Assembly: GCA_965222215.1 (NCBI GenBank) | Contig: OZ244931.1 | Location: forward strand, 3,286,001 to 3,350,000 | DNA: 64,000 nt | Direction of reading: 5' to 3' | Source of the DNA: JABJAG01 sp965222215 | GTDB lineage: Bacteria > Pseudomonadota > Alphaproteobacteria > UBA6615 | Shown: positions 9,223 through 17,178 of the stretch, piece after piece | Layout of the letters: the number at the start of each line of letters is the position of its first letter | Numbering within the stretch: the first letter of the stretch is position 1 | Translations under genes and position numbers: made by a program | Notes under the pieces: model-generated | Told to the model about the DNA's origin: nothing | Seen by the model: only the letters and a program-made list of their open reading frames with translations | Databases searched by the model: none

Positions 9223-9327
9223 GGCCTCTCCCTTGGTCTTCTTGGTTCGGCGCGATCCTACCGGCTCGCCCGGCGCGAACCAATCCCCGGCCGGTATCGG
9301 TTACAATGCAACAAGGGAGACCGAAGC

Positions 9328-10290
9328 ATGTCCGAACACCGCCGTTTGATCCTGCTGACCGTGAAGGAAAACGTCAGCCTGACCGCCCTCGACGCCGGGA
9401 CCGGCGAACGCGTCGCCGTCGTGGAAGTCGGCACCCGCGAGACGTCGAAACCGCACGAGATCACACTGTCGGCCGACCGGCGGAAAGCCTTCGTGTCGCT
9501 CTACGGCAGCGCGGACTACGGCCCGAACGTTCCCGACAACCGGATCGCGGTGGTGAACCTCACAACCATGTCCCTCGACGGGCATATCGACCTCGATCTC
9601 TACAAGGGCCCCCACGCGCTGGTGACCGGCGCCGACGGGAAGGTCTGGGCGACGGTCGACGGTAGCCGCTGCCTGCTGGTGATCGATCCCGATTCATGGG
9701 AGATCGAACACACGATCTGGCTCGAAGTGCCGGGGCACTTTCTGGCAATGGCGCCCGACGGCAACACGCTCTATGCCTCGGCCAAGGAATACCCGGTGGT
9801 CGTCGAGATCGACATGGCCGCGCGCGAAATTACCGGACGCCTCCCTGTGCCCGTCGGCGCCCAGGCGATTCGGGTGTCGGCGGACGGCAAACACCTCTTT
9901 GTGGGGGATTTCAACCGCCCGCTGTTGCATGTGATCGACACGGACAAGCAGGCCGTGACCGAAACCCACCGGATGGCGGGCGTGCCCGGCTGGCCGTTTA
10001 TTTCGCCGGACGGCCGGCATCTCGTCGTGACCACCTACAACGAGGGGGACGACGAGGGCTTCCTGGAAATTTTCGACCCGTCGTCAATGGAACTGCGCCG
10101 CTCGCTGTCGCTCCCGGGCGAACCGTTCCACGTGCTGTTCACCGACGACAGCCGCCATCTCTACGTCGTGCAGGCGGACGGCGACCTTCCGAAGGTCGAC
10201 CTCGACGCCGCCGAACTCGTCGACGGCGGCTTCACGGCCGGCGGCACCATGCCCGAGGCGATGATCTACTGGGACGGACCCGCTGCCTGA
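9328..10290 (+). CDS. YncE-like beta-propeller protein
   Basis: 320-residue protein made of repeated blades with recurring motifs such as LSADRRKAFVSLYG, VSADGKHLFVGDF, ISPDGRHLVVTTY and FTDDSRHLYVV, typical of the YVTN/YncE seven-bladed propeller fold. No signal peptide is visible at MSEHRRLILL, so it may be cytoplasmic, unlike most YncE proteins. The ATG follows AAGGGAGACC. It is divergent from the valine operon and converges with the SDR gene without a gap. A binding or scaffold role is likely; no catalytic residues stand out. Confidence 0.75.
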   Translation: MSEHRRLILLTVKENVSLTALDAGTGERVAVVEVGTRETSKPHEITLSADRRKAFVSLYGSADYGPNVPDNRIAVVNLTTMSLDGHIDLDLYKGPHALVTGADGKVWATVDGSRCLLVIDPDSWEIEHTIWLEVPGHFLAMAPDGNTLYASAKEYPVVVEIDMAAREITGRLPVPVGAQAIRVSADGKHLFVGDFNRPLLHVIDTDKQAVTETHRMAGVPGWPFISPDGRHLVVTTYNEGDDEGFLEIFDPSSMELRRSLSLPGEPFHVLFTDDSRHLYVVQADGDLPKVDLDAAELVDGGFTAGGTMPEAMIYWDGPAA

Positions 10291-11049
10291 TCAGGTGACG
10301 GTGAGCGCGCCGTCCACCAGCAGCAGGTGGCCATTGACGTAGTCCGACGCCGGGTTGGCGAGGAACGCGACAGCTGCCGCCGTGTCTTCCGGCTCGCCGA
10401 AACGCCCGGCGGGAATGCGGCTGAGGTTCCAGTCGCGCCACTCCTTGTCGGCGGCGAAACCGGCCGCGCGGTGCCTGGTCTCGACCGCGCCCGGGCCGAC
10501 CGCGTTGACGCGAATGCCGTACTCGGCCCAGTCGGCGGCGAGATGGCGGGTGATGCCCGCCACGGCGGCCTTCGAGATGCCGTAGACCGAGACCCGCGGC
10601 ACGCCAATGACCGCGAAGGTCGAGGCGATGTTCACGATCGAGCCCCGGCGCTTCGTATCCACCAGATGCCGAGCGAAACGCTGGGACATGAAATAGCAGC
10701 CGCGCACGTTGATCGCCTGGACGTTGTCGAACTCGTCCGGCTCGACCTCCAGCGCGCGCTTGGACAGCGGCACGCCGGCGTTGTTCACCAGCACGTCGAT
10801 CTTGCCCATGGCCTCGACCGTCGACGCGATCGCGGCGTCGATACTGTCGACATCGCGCACGTCGAGCGCCACCGTATGGGCGCGGCGACCGTGCCCCTCG
10901 ATCAGCTTGACCGTGTCCGCCAGGTCGTCCGTCTTGAGGTCCGTCACCGCGACGTCGAAGCCGTCACGCGCCAGATGCTCCGCCGTCGCCTGGCCCAGCC
11001 CGTAGGCCGCGCCGGTGATCAGCGCCACCATGCCTTCCGCCGATGTCAT
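10291..11049 (-). CDS. SDR family NAD(P)-dependent oxidoreductase
   Basis: 252-residue classical short-chain dehydrogenase. The cofactor motif TGAAYGLGQATA is at the N-terminus, NNAG is in the middle, and the catalytic triad includes the serine of NIASTFAV and YGISK. The ATG at 11049 is chosen over a GTG at 11058 because the purine tract GGGGGAG then sits about 8 bases upstream; the GTG would abut it. It lies 21 bases after a beta-hydroxyacid dehydrogenase gene on the same strand, suggesting a pair that reduces or oxidises related hydroxy/oxo acids. The substrate is unknown. Confidence 0.85.
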   Translation of the reverse strand: MTSAEGMVALITGAAYGLGQATAEHLARDGFDVAVTDLKTDDLADTVKLIEGHGRRAHTVALDVRDVDSIDAAIASTVEAMGKIDVLVNNAGVPLSKRALEVEPDEFDNVQAINVRGCYFMSQRFARHLVDTKRRGSIVNIASTFAVIGVPRVSVYGISKAAVAGITRHLAADWAEYGIRVNAVGPGAVETRHRAAGFAADKEWRDWNLSRIPAGRFGEPEDTAAAVAFLANPASDYVNGHLLLVDGALTVT

Positions 11050-11070
11050 GTCCTGCACTCCCCCTTTTTT

Positions 11071-11937
11071 TCAGTCCTTGTCCGCCAGATGGCGGTAGAT
11101 TTCCGTAAAGTCACTGCCGGGCCGCGCGGCGTCCGTCTCTCTCCAGAGCGACGACACGGCCGACCCGACCCTGTCCGCTGTACCTGCCACACGAACCTGT
11201 TCCAGGTACAGCGCGACATCCTTTGTCATCAGGGCGGTCGCGAACCCGGCGTCGTAGGTGCCGGTGACGATCCGGTTGGGGAACTTGTCCGCCGAGGCCG
11301 TGTTGCGGCCGCTGGAGACGTTCACCACATCGACGATCGTCGACAGATCGAGCCCGAATGCCTCGCCGAACAGCGCGGCCTCCGACGTCGCAGCCATCGC
11401 CGTGGCCGACAGAAAATTGTTCAGCAGCTTCATGGCCTGTGCCTGGCCGGGCGCCGTGCCGACGCGAAACACATTGCCGCCGACGGCTTCGAAGGCCCCG
11501 TCGAGCCCGGACACGGCGTCGTCAGCGCCCGAGACGATCACGGTCAGGCTGCCCGCCACCGCGCCGGAACGCCCGCCGCTGACCGGGGCGTCGACAAAGG
11601 ACATGCCCGCCTCACCCAACATCGCGCCGATCTCGCGCGCGGCCTCCGGCCCGGTCGTGGAAAAGTCGACGACCCGCGACGTCGCGCGGCCGCGCACGGC
11701 CAGGATGCTCTCACACACCTCGCGCACGATTCTGCCGTCGGGCAAGCTGAGGAACACCGTCTCGACGTCCGTGACAAGATCCGCAATCCCGCCCGCGACC
11801 CTTGCACCTTCCGGCGCGCGGGCCGGCGTGCCCGCGGCGTCGAAACCGACGACATCGAACCCGACCGCCAGAAGATTGGCGCACATGGGCGCGCCCATGT
11901 TGCCCAGGCCGATGAAGCCGACCGTATTTGCTGCCAT
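11071..11937 (-). CDS. NAD(P)-dependent beta-hydroxyacid dehydrogenase (3-HIBADH/GarR family)
   Basis: 288-residue protein with the N-terminal Rossmann motif FIGLGNMGAPMC, the substrate-binding DAPVSGGRSGAVAGSLTV and the catalytic lysine in GQAQAMKLLNNFLSA. It is a paralogue of the mmsB product 5 kb away but is clearly diverged. Candidate reactions in this family include tartronate semialdehyde reduction and 3-hydroxyisobutyrate oxidation. It heads a two-gene operon with the downstream SDR and is divergent from the lactonase-like gene over about 60 bases that must contain both promoters. Confidence 0.87.
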   Translation of the reverse strand: MAANTVGFIGLGNMGAPMCANLLAVGFDVVGFDAAGTPARAPEGARVAGGIADLVTDVETVFLSLPDGRIVREVCESILAVRGRATSRVVDFSTTGPEAAREIGAMLGEAGMSFVDAPVSGGRSGAVAGSLTVIVSGADDAVSGLDGAFEAVGGNVFRVGTAPGQAQAMKLLNNFLSATAMAATSEAALFGEAFGLDLSTIVDVVNVSSGRNTASADKFPNRIVTGTYDAGFATALMTKDVALYLEQVRVAGTADRVGSAVSSLWRETDAARPGSDFTEIYRHLADKD

Positions 11938-11999
11938 AGTGCGAACCCCGGTTGAAACGAGCGGCCAGTATAACGGCCCGCCGGCAAAGGGAGGACAAC

Positions 12000-12806
12000 A
12001 TGAGCGAACCCCAGGTCTGGGACCTCTACGCCATCAAATACGGGACGATGCCGGAGCGCACGCGCGCGACGAACCTGTTCGGGATCGACCCCCATGACGA
12101 CGCGCCCATGCCCATCGACTACTACGTCTGGGCGGCGGTCTCGCCGGAGCGCACGATCGTCATCGACACCGGCTTCGACAATGCCGAGGCCGAACGGCGC
12201 GGCCGCGGCCTGATCCGCGGTGTGGACGAAGGCCTGGAGGCCATCGGCGTCGACACGGCCGCGGTCGAGGACGTCATCGTCACGCACCTGCACTGGGACC
12301 ATATCGGCGGCGAAGCGCACTTCCCGAACGCGCGCTTTCATCTCCAGGAAAAGGAGATGCACTTCGCGACCGGGCCGCACATGTGCAACCACGTGATGAA
12401 CAGGTCCTTCACCGTCGACCACATCACCAAGATGGTGCGCAACGTCTTCGAGGGGCGGGTCGCCTATCACGACGGCGAGGCGCAGATCGCGCCCGGGATC
12501 ACGGTTCATCTGGTCGGCGGGCACTCCATGGGCCTGCAGTTCGTCAAGGTGCTCACGAAGCGAGGCTGGGTCGTACTCGCCTCGGACGTCACCCATTTCT
12601 ACGAAAACTTCGAAACCCGCACGCCTTTTCCGGTGATCTACTCCATGGGCGACATGATTCGTGCCTACGACACACTGGAGGCACATGCCGAAACGACCGG
12701 CCACATCGTGCCGGGCCACGACCCGCTGGTGATGGAACGCTACCCCGCGCCGGATGCGCGGCTCGACGGGATTGCCGTTCGGCTCGACGTCGCCCCGTCG
12801 GCCTGA
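12000..12806 (+). CDS. Metallo-beta-lactamase-fold hydrolase, N-acyl-homoserine-lactonase-like
   Basis: 268-residue MBL-fold protein. The dinuclear zinc motif HLHWDH is at residues 96-101 (HxHxDH), followed by a metal-bridging aspartate in ASDVTHFY and a late histidine in IVPGHDP. The arrangement resembles the AiiA-like N-acyl homoserine lactonase family, so lactone hydrolysis is plausible, either for quorum quenching or in a catabolic pathway. No luxI/luxR homologue is near, which favours the catabolic reading. The ATG follows GGGAGGACAAC, and the gene converges with the VOC gene. Confidence 0.85.
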   Translation: MSEPQVWDLYAIKYGTMPERTRATNLFGIDPHDDAPMPIDYYVWAAVSPERTIVIDTGFDNAEAERRGRGLIRGVDEGLEAIGVDTAAVEDVIVTHLHWDHIGGEAHFPNARFHLQEKEMHFATGPHMCNHVMNRSFTVDHITKMVRNVFEGRVAYHDGEAQIAPGITVHLVGGHSMGLQFVKVLTKRGWVVLASDVTHFYENFETRTPFPVIYSMGDMIRAYDTLEAHAETTGHIVPGHDPLVMERYPAPDARLDGIAVRLDVAPSA

Positions 12807-12812
12807 GAGGCC

Positions 12813-13358
12813 CTACTCGGCTTGCATCGCGTCAGCGACATCCGCCGACCATTCCGCACGCACCTGGAAGCCCTCGGTCGCCCGGCACATCTCTTCGGTC
12901 AGCTTGACGATCTCGTCGTTCGACAGGTCGAAATCGAGATATTCCCCGAACGGCTGCGGCACATGGAAGGGGGAGTCCAGATAGACCTCGAGGTTGTTGC
13001 CCTCGGGGTCGTCGAAATAGACCGACCAGGCATTGCCATGGTTGCGCGGCAACAGGTTCTCGACGCCCTCGTCGACCACGCGGCGGTACATGGTGCGCAG
13101 TTCGTCGAGCGAATTCACGGTGAACGACAGCTGGTTCACCGTGCTGTCGCCCTCCGGCGCACGGCCCTCGGCGAGCACCATCTGGTGATGGATGTTCGGG
13201 TCGTTCGACATAAACGTGATCTCGCCGTTGTAACGCGGGACGAAACCCCGGTCGTTGATGTGAAAGCCCATCACCCGCGCGTAGAAATCGACCATCAGGT
13301 CCATGTCACGGACCCAGATGCCGGCATGGGTCAACTGGGGTTTGATTTGTTCACTCAT
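12813..13358 (-). CDS. VOC family protein (glyoxalase/extradiol dioxygenase fold)
   Basis: 181-residue single VOC module with extra C-terminal sequence. Putative metal ligands are His11 (THAGIWV), His57/58 (NIHHQMV) and Glu124 (NNLEVYL), the pattern seen in extradiol dioxygenases and other metal VOC enzymes. It is the last gene of an operon after a CoA-transferase and a gamma-resorcylate-decarboxylase-like amidohydrolase, which suggests a role on an aromatic or dicarboxylic intermediate. A ring-cleaving function is only an inference. Confidence 0.82.
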   Translation of the reverse strand: MSEQIKPQLTHAGIWVRDMDLMVDFYARVMGFHINDRGFVPRYNGEITFMSNDPNIHHQMVLAEGRAPEGDSTVNQLSFTVNSLDELRTMYRRVVDEGVENLLPRNHGNAWSVYFDDPEGNNLEVYLDSPFHVPQPFGEYLDFDLSNDEIVKLTEEMCRATEGFQVRAEWSADVADAMQAE

Positions 13359-13369
13359 GGGTACTCCTC

Positions 13370-14575
13370 CTAAGCGCCGGACGACACGACGCCATTGTCG
13401 TGCAGCGCCTCGATGTCGTCGTCCCCGTAGCCGAGGTCGGCCAGAATTTCGCGGGTCTGCTGTCCCACCTCAGGCGGCGCGACCGCGAACGAACTCGGCG
13501 TGCGGGTCAGCGAGACCGGCTGGCGAACGAACCGCATCTCGCCCAACTCGGGCGATTCGAGCGGCTGGGCCAGTCCGAGATGTTCGACCTGAGGGTCGTC
13601 GAAAACCTGGCCGATGTCGTAGATCGGACCGCATGGCACGCCAGCCTCGTTAAAAATATCGACCCACTCGGCCGTGGCCTTTTCGGCAATGCACTCGCCG
13701 ATCAGGGCATTCAGGCGATCCCGGTTTTCGGAGCGCGACGGCGCATCCTCGAACTCGGGATCGGTCATCCATTCCTCGCGGTCGAGGCAGCGGCAGAACC
13801 GGCCCCAGATCTCCTGACCCGCCACGGCGATGTTCATATGCCCGTCGGCGGTCGCGAACACGCCCGTGGGAATGCTGGTCGGGTGGTTGTTCCCCGCCTG
13901 CTGCGGCACGTCGCCGTCGACCAGCCAGCGTGCCGACTGGAAATCGAGCATGAATGTCTGGGCTTCCAGCAGCGACGTATGGAGCCACTGGCCCTTGCCG
14001 GATTTCTCCCGCTCGACGAGCGCGAGCATGATCCCCTGGAAGGCGAACAGCCCGGCGGTCAGATCGGCGATGGGGATGCCGACACGCACAGGCCCCTGCC
14101 CCGGCAAACCGGTGATCGACATAAGCCCGCCCATGCCCTGGGCGATCTGGTCGAAGCCCGGCCGCTTCGCATAAGGGCCGTCCTGCCCGAAGCCGGAGAT
14201 GCTCGCCAGGATGATCCGCGGGTTGATCGCTGCCAGCGCGTCATAGTCGATGCCGAGCCGCGTTTTCACGTCGGGCCGGTAATTCTCGACCACCACGTCG
14301 GCCTTCTCGACCAGCTTGTAGAACACGTCTTTGCCGGCATCCTCTTTCAGGTTGAGCGCCAGCGAGCGCTTGTTGCGGTGGAGGTTCTGGAAGTCCGAGC
14401 CGTGGCGCGCGCCGCCCAGCGCCGCGCCGCCCTCGACGGCGGGCGGCATCTCGACCTTGATGACGTCGGCGCCCCAGTCCGCCAACTGGCGCACGCAGGT
14501 CGGGCCCGAGCGGACCCGGGTGAGGTCGAGGACGGTGATGTGGTCCAGAACGGACGCGGCGGGAATGTGCGGCAT
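13370..14575 (-). CDS. CaiB/BaiF family CoA-transferase
   Basis: 401-residue class III CoA-transferase that moves CoA between carboxylic acids. Family segments visible are VIKVEMPP, LHRNKRSLALNLK, VVENYRPDV and SISGFGQDGPYAKRPGFD. Length and motif order match formyl-CoA or succinyl-CoA transferases. It is 18 bases after the amidohydrolase and 11 before the VOC gene, so the three form an operon. The acid substrate cannot be told from sequence. A second CaiB-like gene at 36072-37304 belongs to another cluster. Confidence 0.9.
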   Translation of the reverse strand: MPHIPAASVLDHITVLDLTRVRSGPTCVRQLADWGADVIKVEMPPAVEGGAALGGARHGSDFQNLHRNKRSLALNLKEDAGKDVFYKLVEKADVVVENYRPDVKTRLGIDYDALAAINPRIILASISGFGQDGPYAKRPGFDQIAQGMGGLMSITGLPGQGPVRVGIPIADLTAGLFAFQGIMLALVEREKSGKGQWLHTSLLEAQTFMLDFQSARWLVDGDVPQQAGNNHPTSIPTGVFATADGHMNIAVAGQEIWGRFCRCLDREEWMTDPEFEDAPSRSENRDRLNALIGECIAEKATAEWVDIFNEAGVPCGPIYDIGQVFDDPQVEHLGLAQPLESPELGEMRFVRQPVSLTRTPSSFAVAPPEVGQQTREILADLGYGDDDIEALHDNGVVSSGA

Positions 14576-14593
14576 GTCGGAAAGATCTTCGGT

Positions 14594-15562
14594 CTAGAGT
14601 TTCAGCAGGCGCCTGGCGTTGCCGTTGAGGATCTTGGCCTTGTCCTCGGCGTTCAGGTGTACGCGTTCGATCCATTCGACGCCGGGCGCGTTCGGGACGA
14701 ACGGCCAGTCGATGGAAAACAGGATGCGGTCGGCGCCCATCTCCTGCAGCGAACAGAGCAGCGCCGGATCGGAGAAGTTGCCGCTGGTGGTGATATAGAA
14801 ATTCCGGCTGAACACCTCGCGGAATTTCACCGGCTTGTTGCCGGGCCGCGACAGCGCATGGTCGATCCGCCAAAGCAGGAACGGCAGCCCCTCGCCCAGA
14901 TGCCCGACAATGATCTTCACGCCGGGATACTTCTCCAGCACGCCGCTCAGCACGAGGCGGATGCACTGGGTCGCGGTTTCCACGGTGAACCCCCAGCCCG
15001 CGTTCAGAAGCGCCGGGAACTCCTTGGCATAGGGCTGGTAGTAGCGATCGATCACCGTCGGGTCCGGCATCGCCGGATGCATGTAGAGCGGCACATCGAG
15101 CGCCTCGGCGCGCTCAAACACCGGCCAGAACTTCGGATCGTCGAAGAACACGCCATGGGTCAGGCCGTGGATCATCGCGCCCTTCATGCCGAGGTCGGTG
15201 ACGCAGCGTTCCAGCTCGTCCGCGCAGGCGCCCGGGTCCGGTGTCGGCAGGTTCGCGAAGGCCGCGAACCGGTCGGGCCGCTCGGCGACGATATCGCGCA
15301 GCCGGTCGTTGGCGGTCCGGGTGATTGCGGCCGCATCGGTCGCTTCGAGGCGCTGGGTCGAGGGCGCACCGTGCGACAGCACCTGGATATCGATCCCGGC
15401 GGCGTCCATTTCAGCGATCCGCGCATCGTAAAGATCTTCGAGCTGAGGTCGCAGCTTGCCGGCCCCGCCGGCCAGCTGGGCCTCGGAATAGTGCGAGATC
15501 AGCTCCGGATCCCAGTAATGCTCTTCGATAGCGATAACCTGATCGCCAGCCGACGTTGCCAT
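14594..15562 (-). CDS. Amidohydrolase-2 family protein, gamma-resorcylate/5-carboxyvanillate decarboxylase-like
   Basis: 322-residue PF04909-type protein. The N-terminus IAIEEHYW, the histidine of LYMHP, the segment GHLGEGLPFLLWRIDHA, and ILFSIDWPF with its aspartate line up, from memory, with gamma-resorcylate decarboxylase and LigW-type enzymes, which are metal-dependent non-oxidative aromatic acid decarboxylases. All three expected metal-binding positions (Glu, His, Asp) are present. As the first gene of a VOC/CoA-transferase operon it may decarboxylate a hydroxylated aromatic acid. A hydrolase function remains possible. Confidence 0.82.
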   Translation of the reverse strand: MATSAGDQVIAIEEHYWDPELISHYSEAQLAGGAGKLRPQLEDLYDARIAEMDAAGIDIQVLSHGAPSTQRLEATDAAAITRTANDRLRDIVAERPDRFAAFANLPTPDPGACADELERCVTDLGMKGAMIHGLTHGVFFDDPKFWPVFERAEALDVPLYMHPAMPDPTVIDRYYQPYAKEFPALLNAGWGFTVETATQCIRLVLSGVLEKYPGVKIIVGHLGEGLPFLLWRIDHALSRPGNKPVKFREVFSRNFYITTSGNFSDPALLCSLQEMGADRILFSIDWPFVPNAPGVEWIERVHLNAEDKAKILNGNARRLLKL

Positions 15563-15646
15563 GTATCCCCCCGACAGCAGTGAGTCAGATAGATGGTAAC
15601 GGTTGTGGAGGGACTTGCGAACGCAAAAGCGTGACCGGCCCGCGTC

Positions 15647-17077
15647 TCAGGATGCCGCGCGCATGCTTACGACGTTCTCGCCGAGGAACACACGTTCGGC
15701 CGGAAAGACAACCCGGGCCGCCGTGCCGATATCCACGGAGCTCGCCAGCGAAAAGGTCGCTTCGTGCAAATCGCTGAGCAATTTGACAAGCGGAAGCCCA
15801 AGGCCTGTGCTGGTGTGGCCCCCGTCCGCCTTGAGGGTCTCGACCCGCTTCAGATGTTCCTGATTTTCCATGCGGGCAAACGGCTTCACGACCTCTTCCA
15901 GGTTCTCGGGCGGGATGCCGATGCCGGTGTCTTCCACGGCAATCGCAAGTTCGCCGTTCTCGGTCAGCTCGGCTGAGATCGCGACCTGGCCGTCGCGCGG
16001 CGTGAACTTCACTGCGTTGGACAGAAGATTGAGCACGATCTGGCGAACCTTTGTCGCATCGCCGCGCAACTTGGGGATCCCGTCCGGCAGGGTCGCCGAT
16101 AGAGCGACGCCGTCTTCCTGTGCGGCCGGCTCCACAAACCGCAGCGCACCTTCCACGAGTTCCTCGACGTCGATCATGTCATCCGACAGATCGACAGCTC
16201 CGGCCTCCAGCTTCGAGACATCCAGTATCTGGTCGACGATGTGCAGCAGGTGGCGGCCGCTGCTGAGAATGTCATCGGGATATTTTTCATACTTTTCGTC
16301 GTCGAGCGGGCCCAGCATCCGCATCGACATCATTTCCGAGTAGCCGATAATCGCGTTGAGCGGCGTGCGCAGTTCATGGCTCATATTGGCAAGGAAACGC
16401 GTCTTGGACAGGTTCGCCGCTTCCGCCCGGTCGCGCGCCGTCGTCAGGCCTTCAACAAGGCCGATGTTTTTCAAGGCCAGTTCCAGGCTGTCGCGAAAAC
16501 TGTGGTTCAGGTGCCGCGCCATGGTCCAGAGCAGTAAACCCCAGAAGACGACAAACGCCGCGATAATGGGTTCCGGGGAACCCTCGAGCCAGATGAGACG
16601 AATCGAATAGGGTACGAGAGCGGGTGTAATGAACGCGGCAAACGCCAGCAGACTGTTCGAGTAACCGGCGATCGCCGCCGCGCTGAGCGCCGCCATCACG
16701 AAGGGGACGACCAGCCTCGTGTTTTCGGTCTCCAGCGTGCCGACAAGGAACACCGAAAGTCCCCAGATCGTGCCCGCAACTCCGGAACCGACCGCGAAGT
16801 AGCGAATCCACGTGAAGGCTTCGTCGATATCGCGGTCCTTGCGGAGGAACATACGCGCCAACAGGAACCGCACCATCGTCCAGCCGGTCAATGTGAGGTA
16901 CCAGGCGATCAGCACAAAACGATCCGCCGACCCCCACAGGGCCACGGTCAACAGGCTCGCCGCGCCAATATTCGCGACCAGCAGCGGCGTTGTACGCTTG
17001 TAGAGGCTGCCGATCAGCTCCGCATCGATCTGGCGCGGATCGACGGTCCCGGTGATGGATGTCGTAATTTCGCTCAT
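15647..17077 (-). CDS. Membrane sensor histidine kinase (orphan), copy 1
   Basis: 476-residue protein with about six hydrophobic segments between residues 30 and 190, a short coiled linker, then a HisKA/HATPase core. The phosphorylated histidine is His234 in ANMSHELRTPLN; the N-box is LLSNAVKF near 352-358, G1 is DTGIGIP near 383, and G2 is GLGLP near 425. No HAMP, PAS or periplasmic sensor is seen, so the membrane domain itself is the likely sensor. No response regulator is adjacent. The downstream gene of the pair is closely similar over its entire length. Confidence 0.9.
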   Translation of the reverse strand: MSEITTSITGTVDPRQIDAELIGSLYKRTTPLLVANIGAASLLTVALWGSADRFVLIAWYLTLTGWTMVRFLLARMFLRKDRDIDEAFTWIRYFAVGSGVAGTIWGLSVFLVGTLETENTRLVVPFVMAALSAAAIAGYSNSLLAFAAFITPALVPYSIRLIWLEGSPEPIIAAFVVFWGLLLWTMARHLNHSFRDSLELALKNIGLVEGLTTARDRAEAANLSKTRFLANMSHELRTPLNAIIGYSEMMSMRMLGPLDDEKYEKYPDDILSSGRHLLHIVDQILDVSKLEAGAVDLSDDMIDVEELVEGALRFVEPAAQEDGVALSATLPDGIPKLRGDATKVRQIVLNLLSNAVKFTPRDGQVAISAELTENGELAIAVEDTGIGIPPENLEEVVKPFARMENQEHLKRVETLKADGGHTSTGLGLPLVKLLSDLHEATFSLASSVDIGTAARVVFPAERVFLGENVVSMRAAS

Positions 17078-17178
17078 CCCATACTCATATACCGCATTTC
17101 ACCATCAAAGTCGTACGGTCTCCAGAGCTTCGAATAAGCGCAAAAACTTAAGATTTTCGCTACAGACCCGCCGCAGCG

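Noticed and set aside
9242..9283. Inverted TTGGTTCG/CGAACCAA in the gap between the acyl-CoA dehydrogenase and propeller genes as an operator
   Set aside because: Arms of 8 bases with a 26-base spacer are expected many times by chance in 64 kb, and no regulator gene is near.
12000..12806. Quorum-quenching lactonase as a firm call
   Set aside because: The zinc motif is shared by many MBL hydrolases, and no acyl-homoserine-lactone genes are near.
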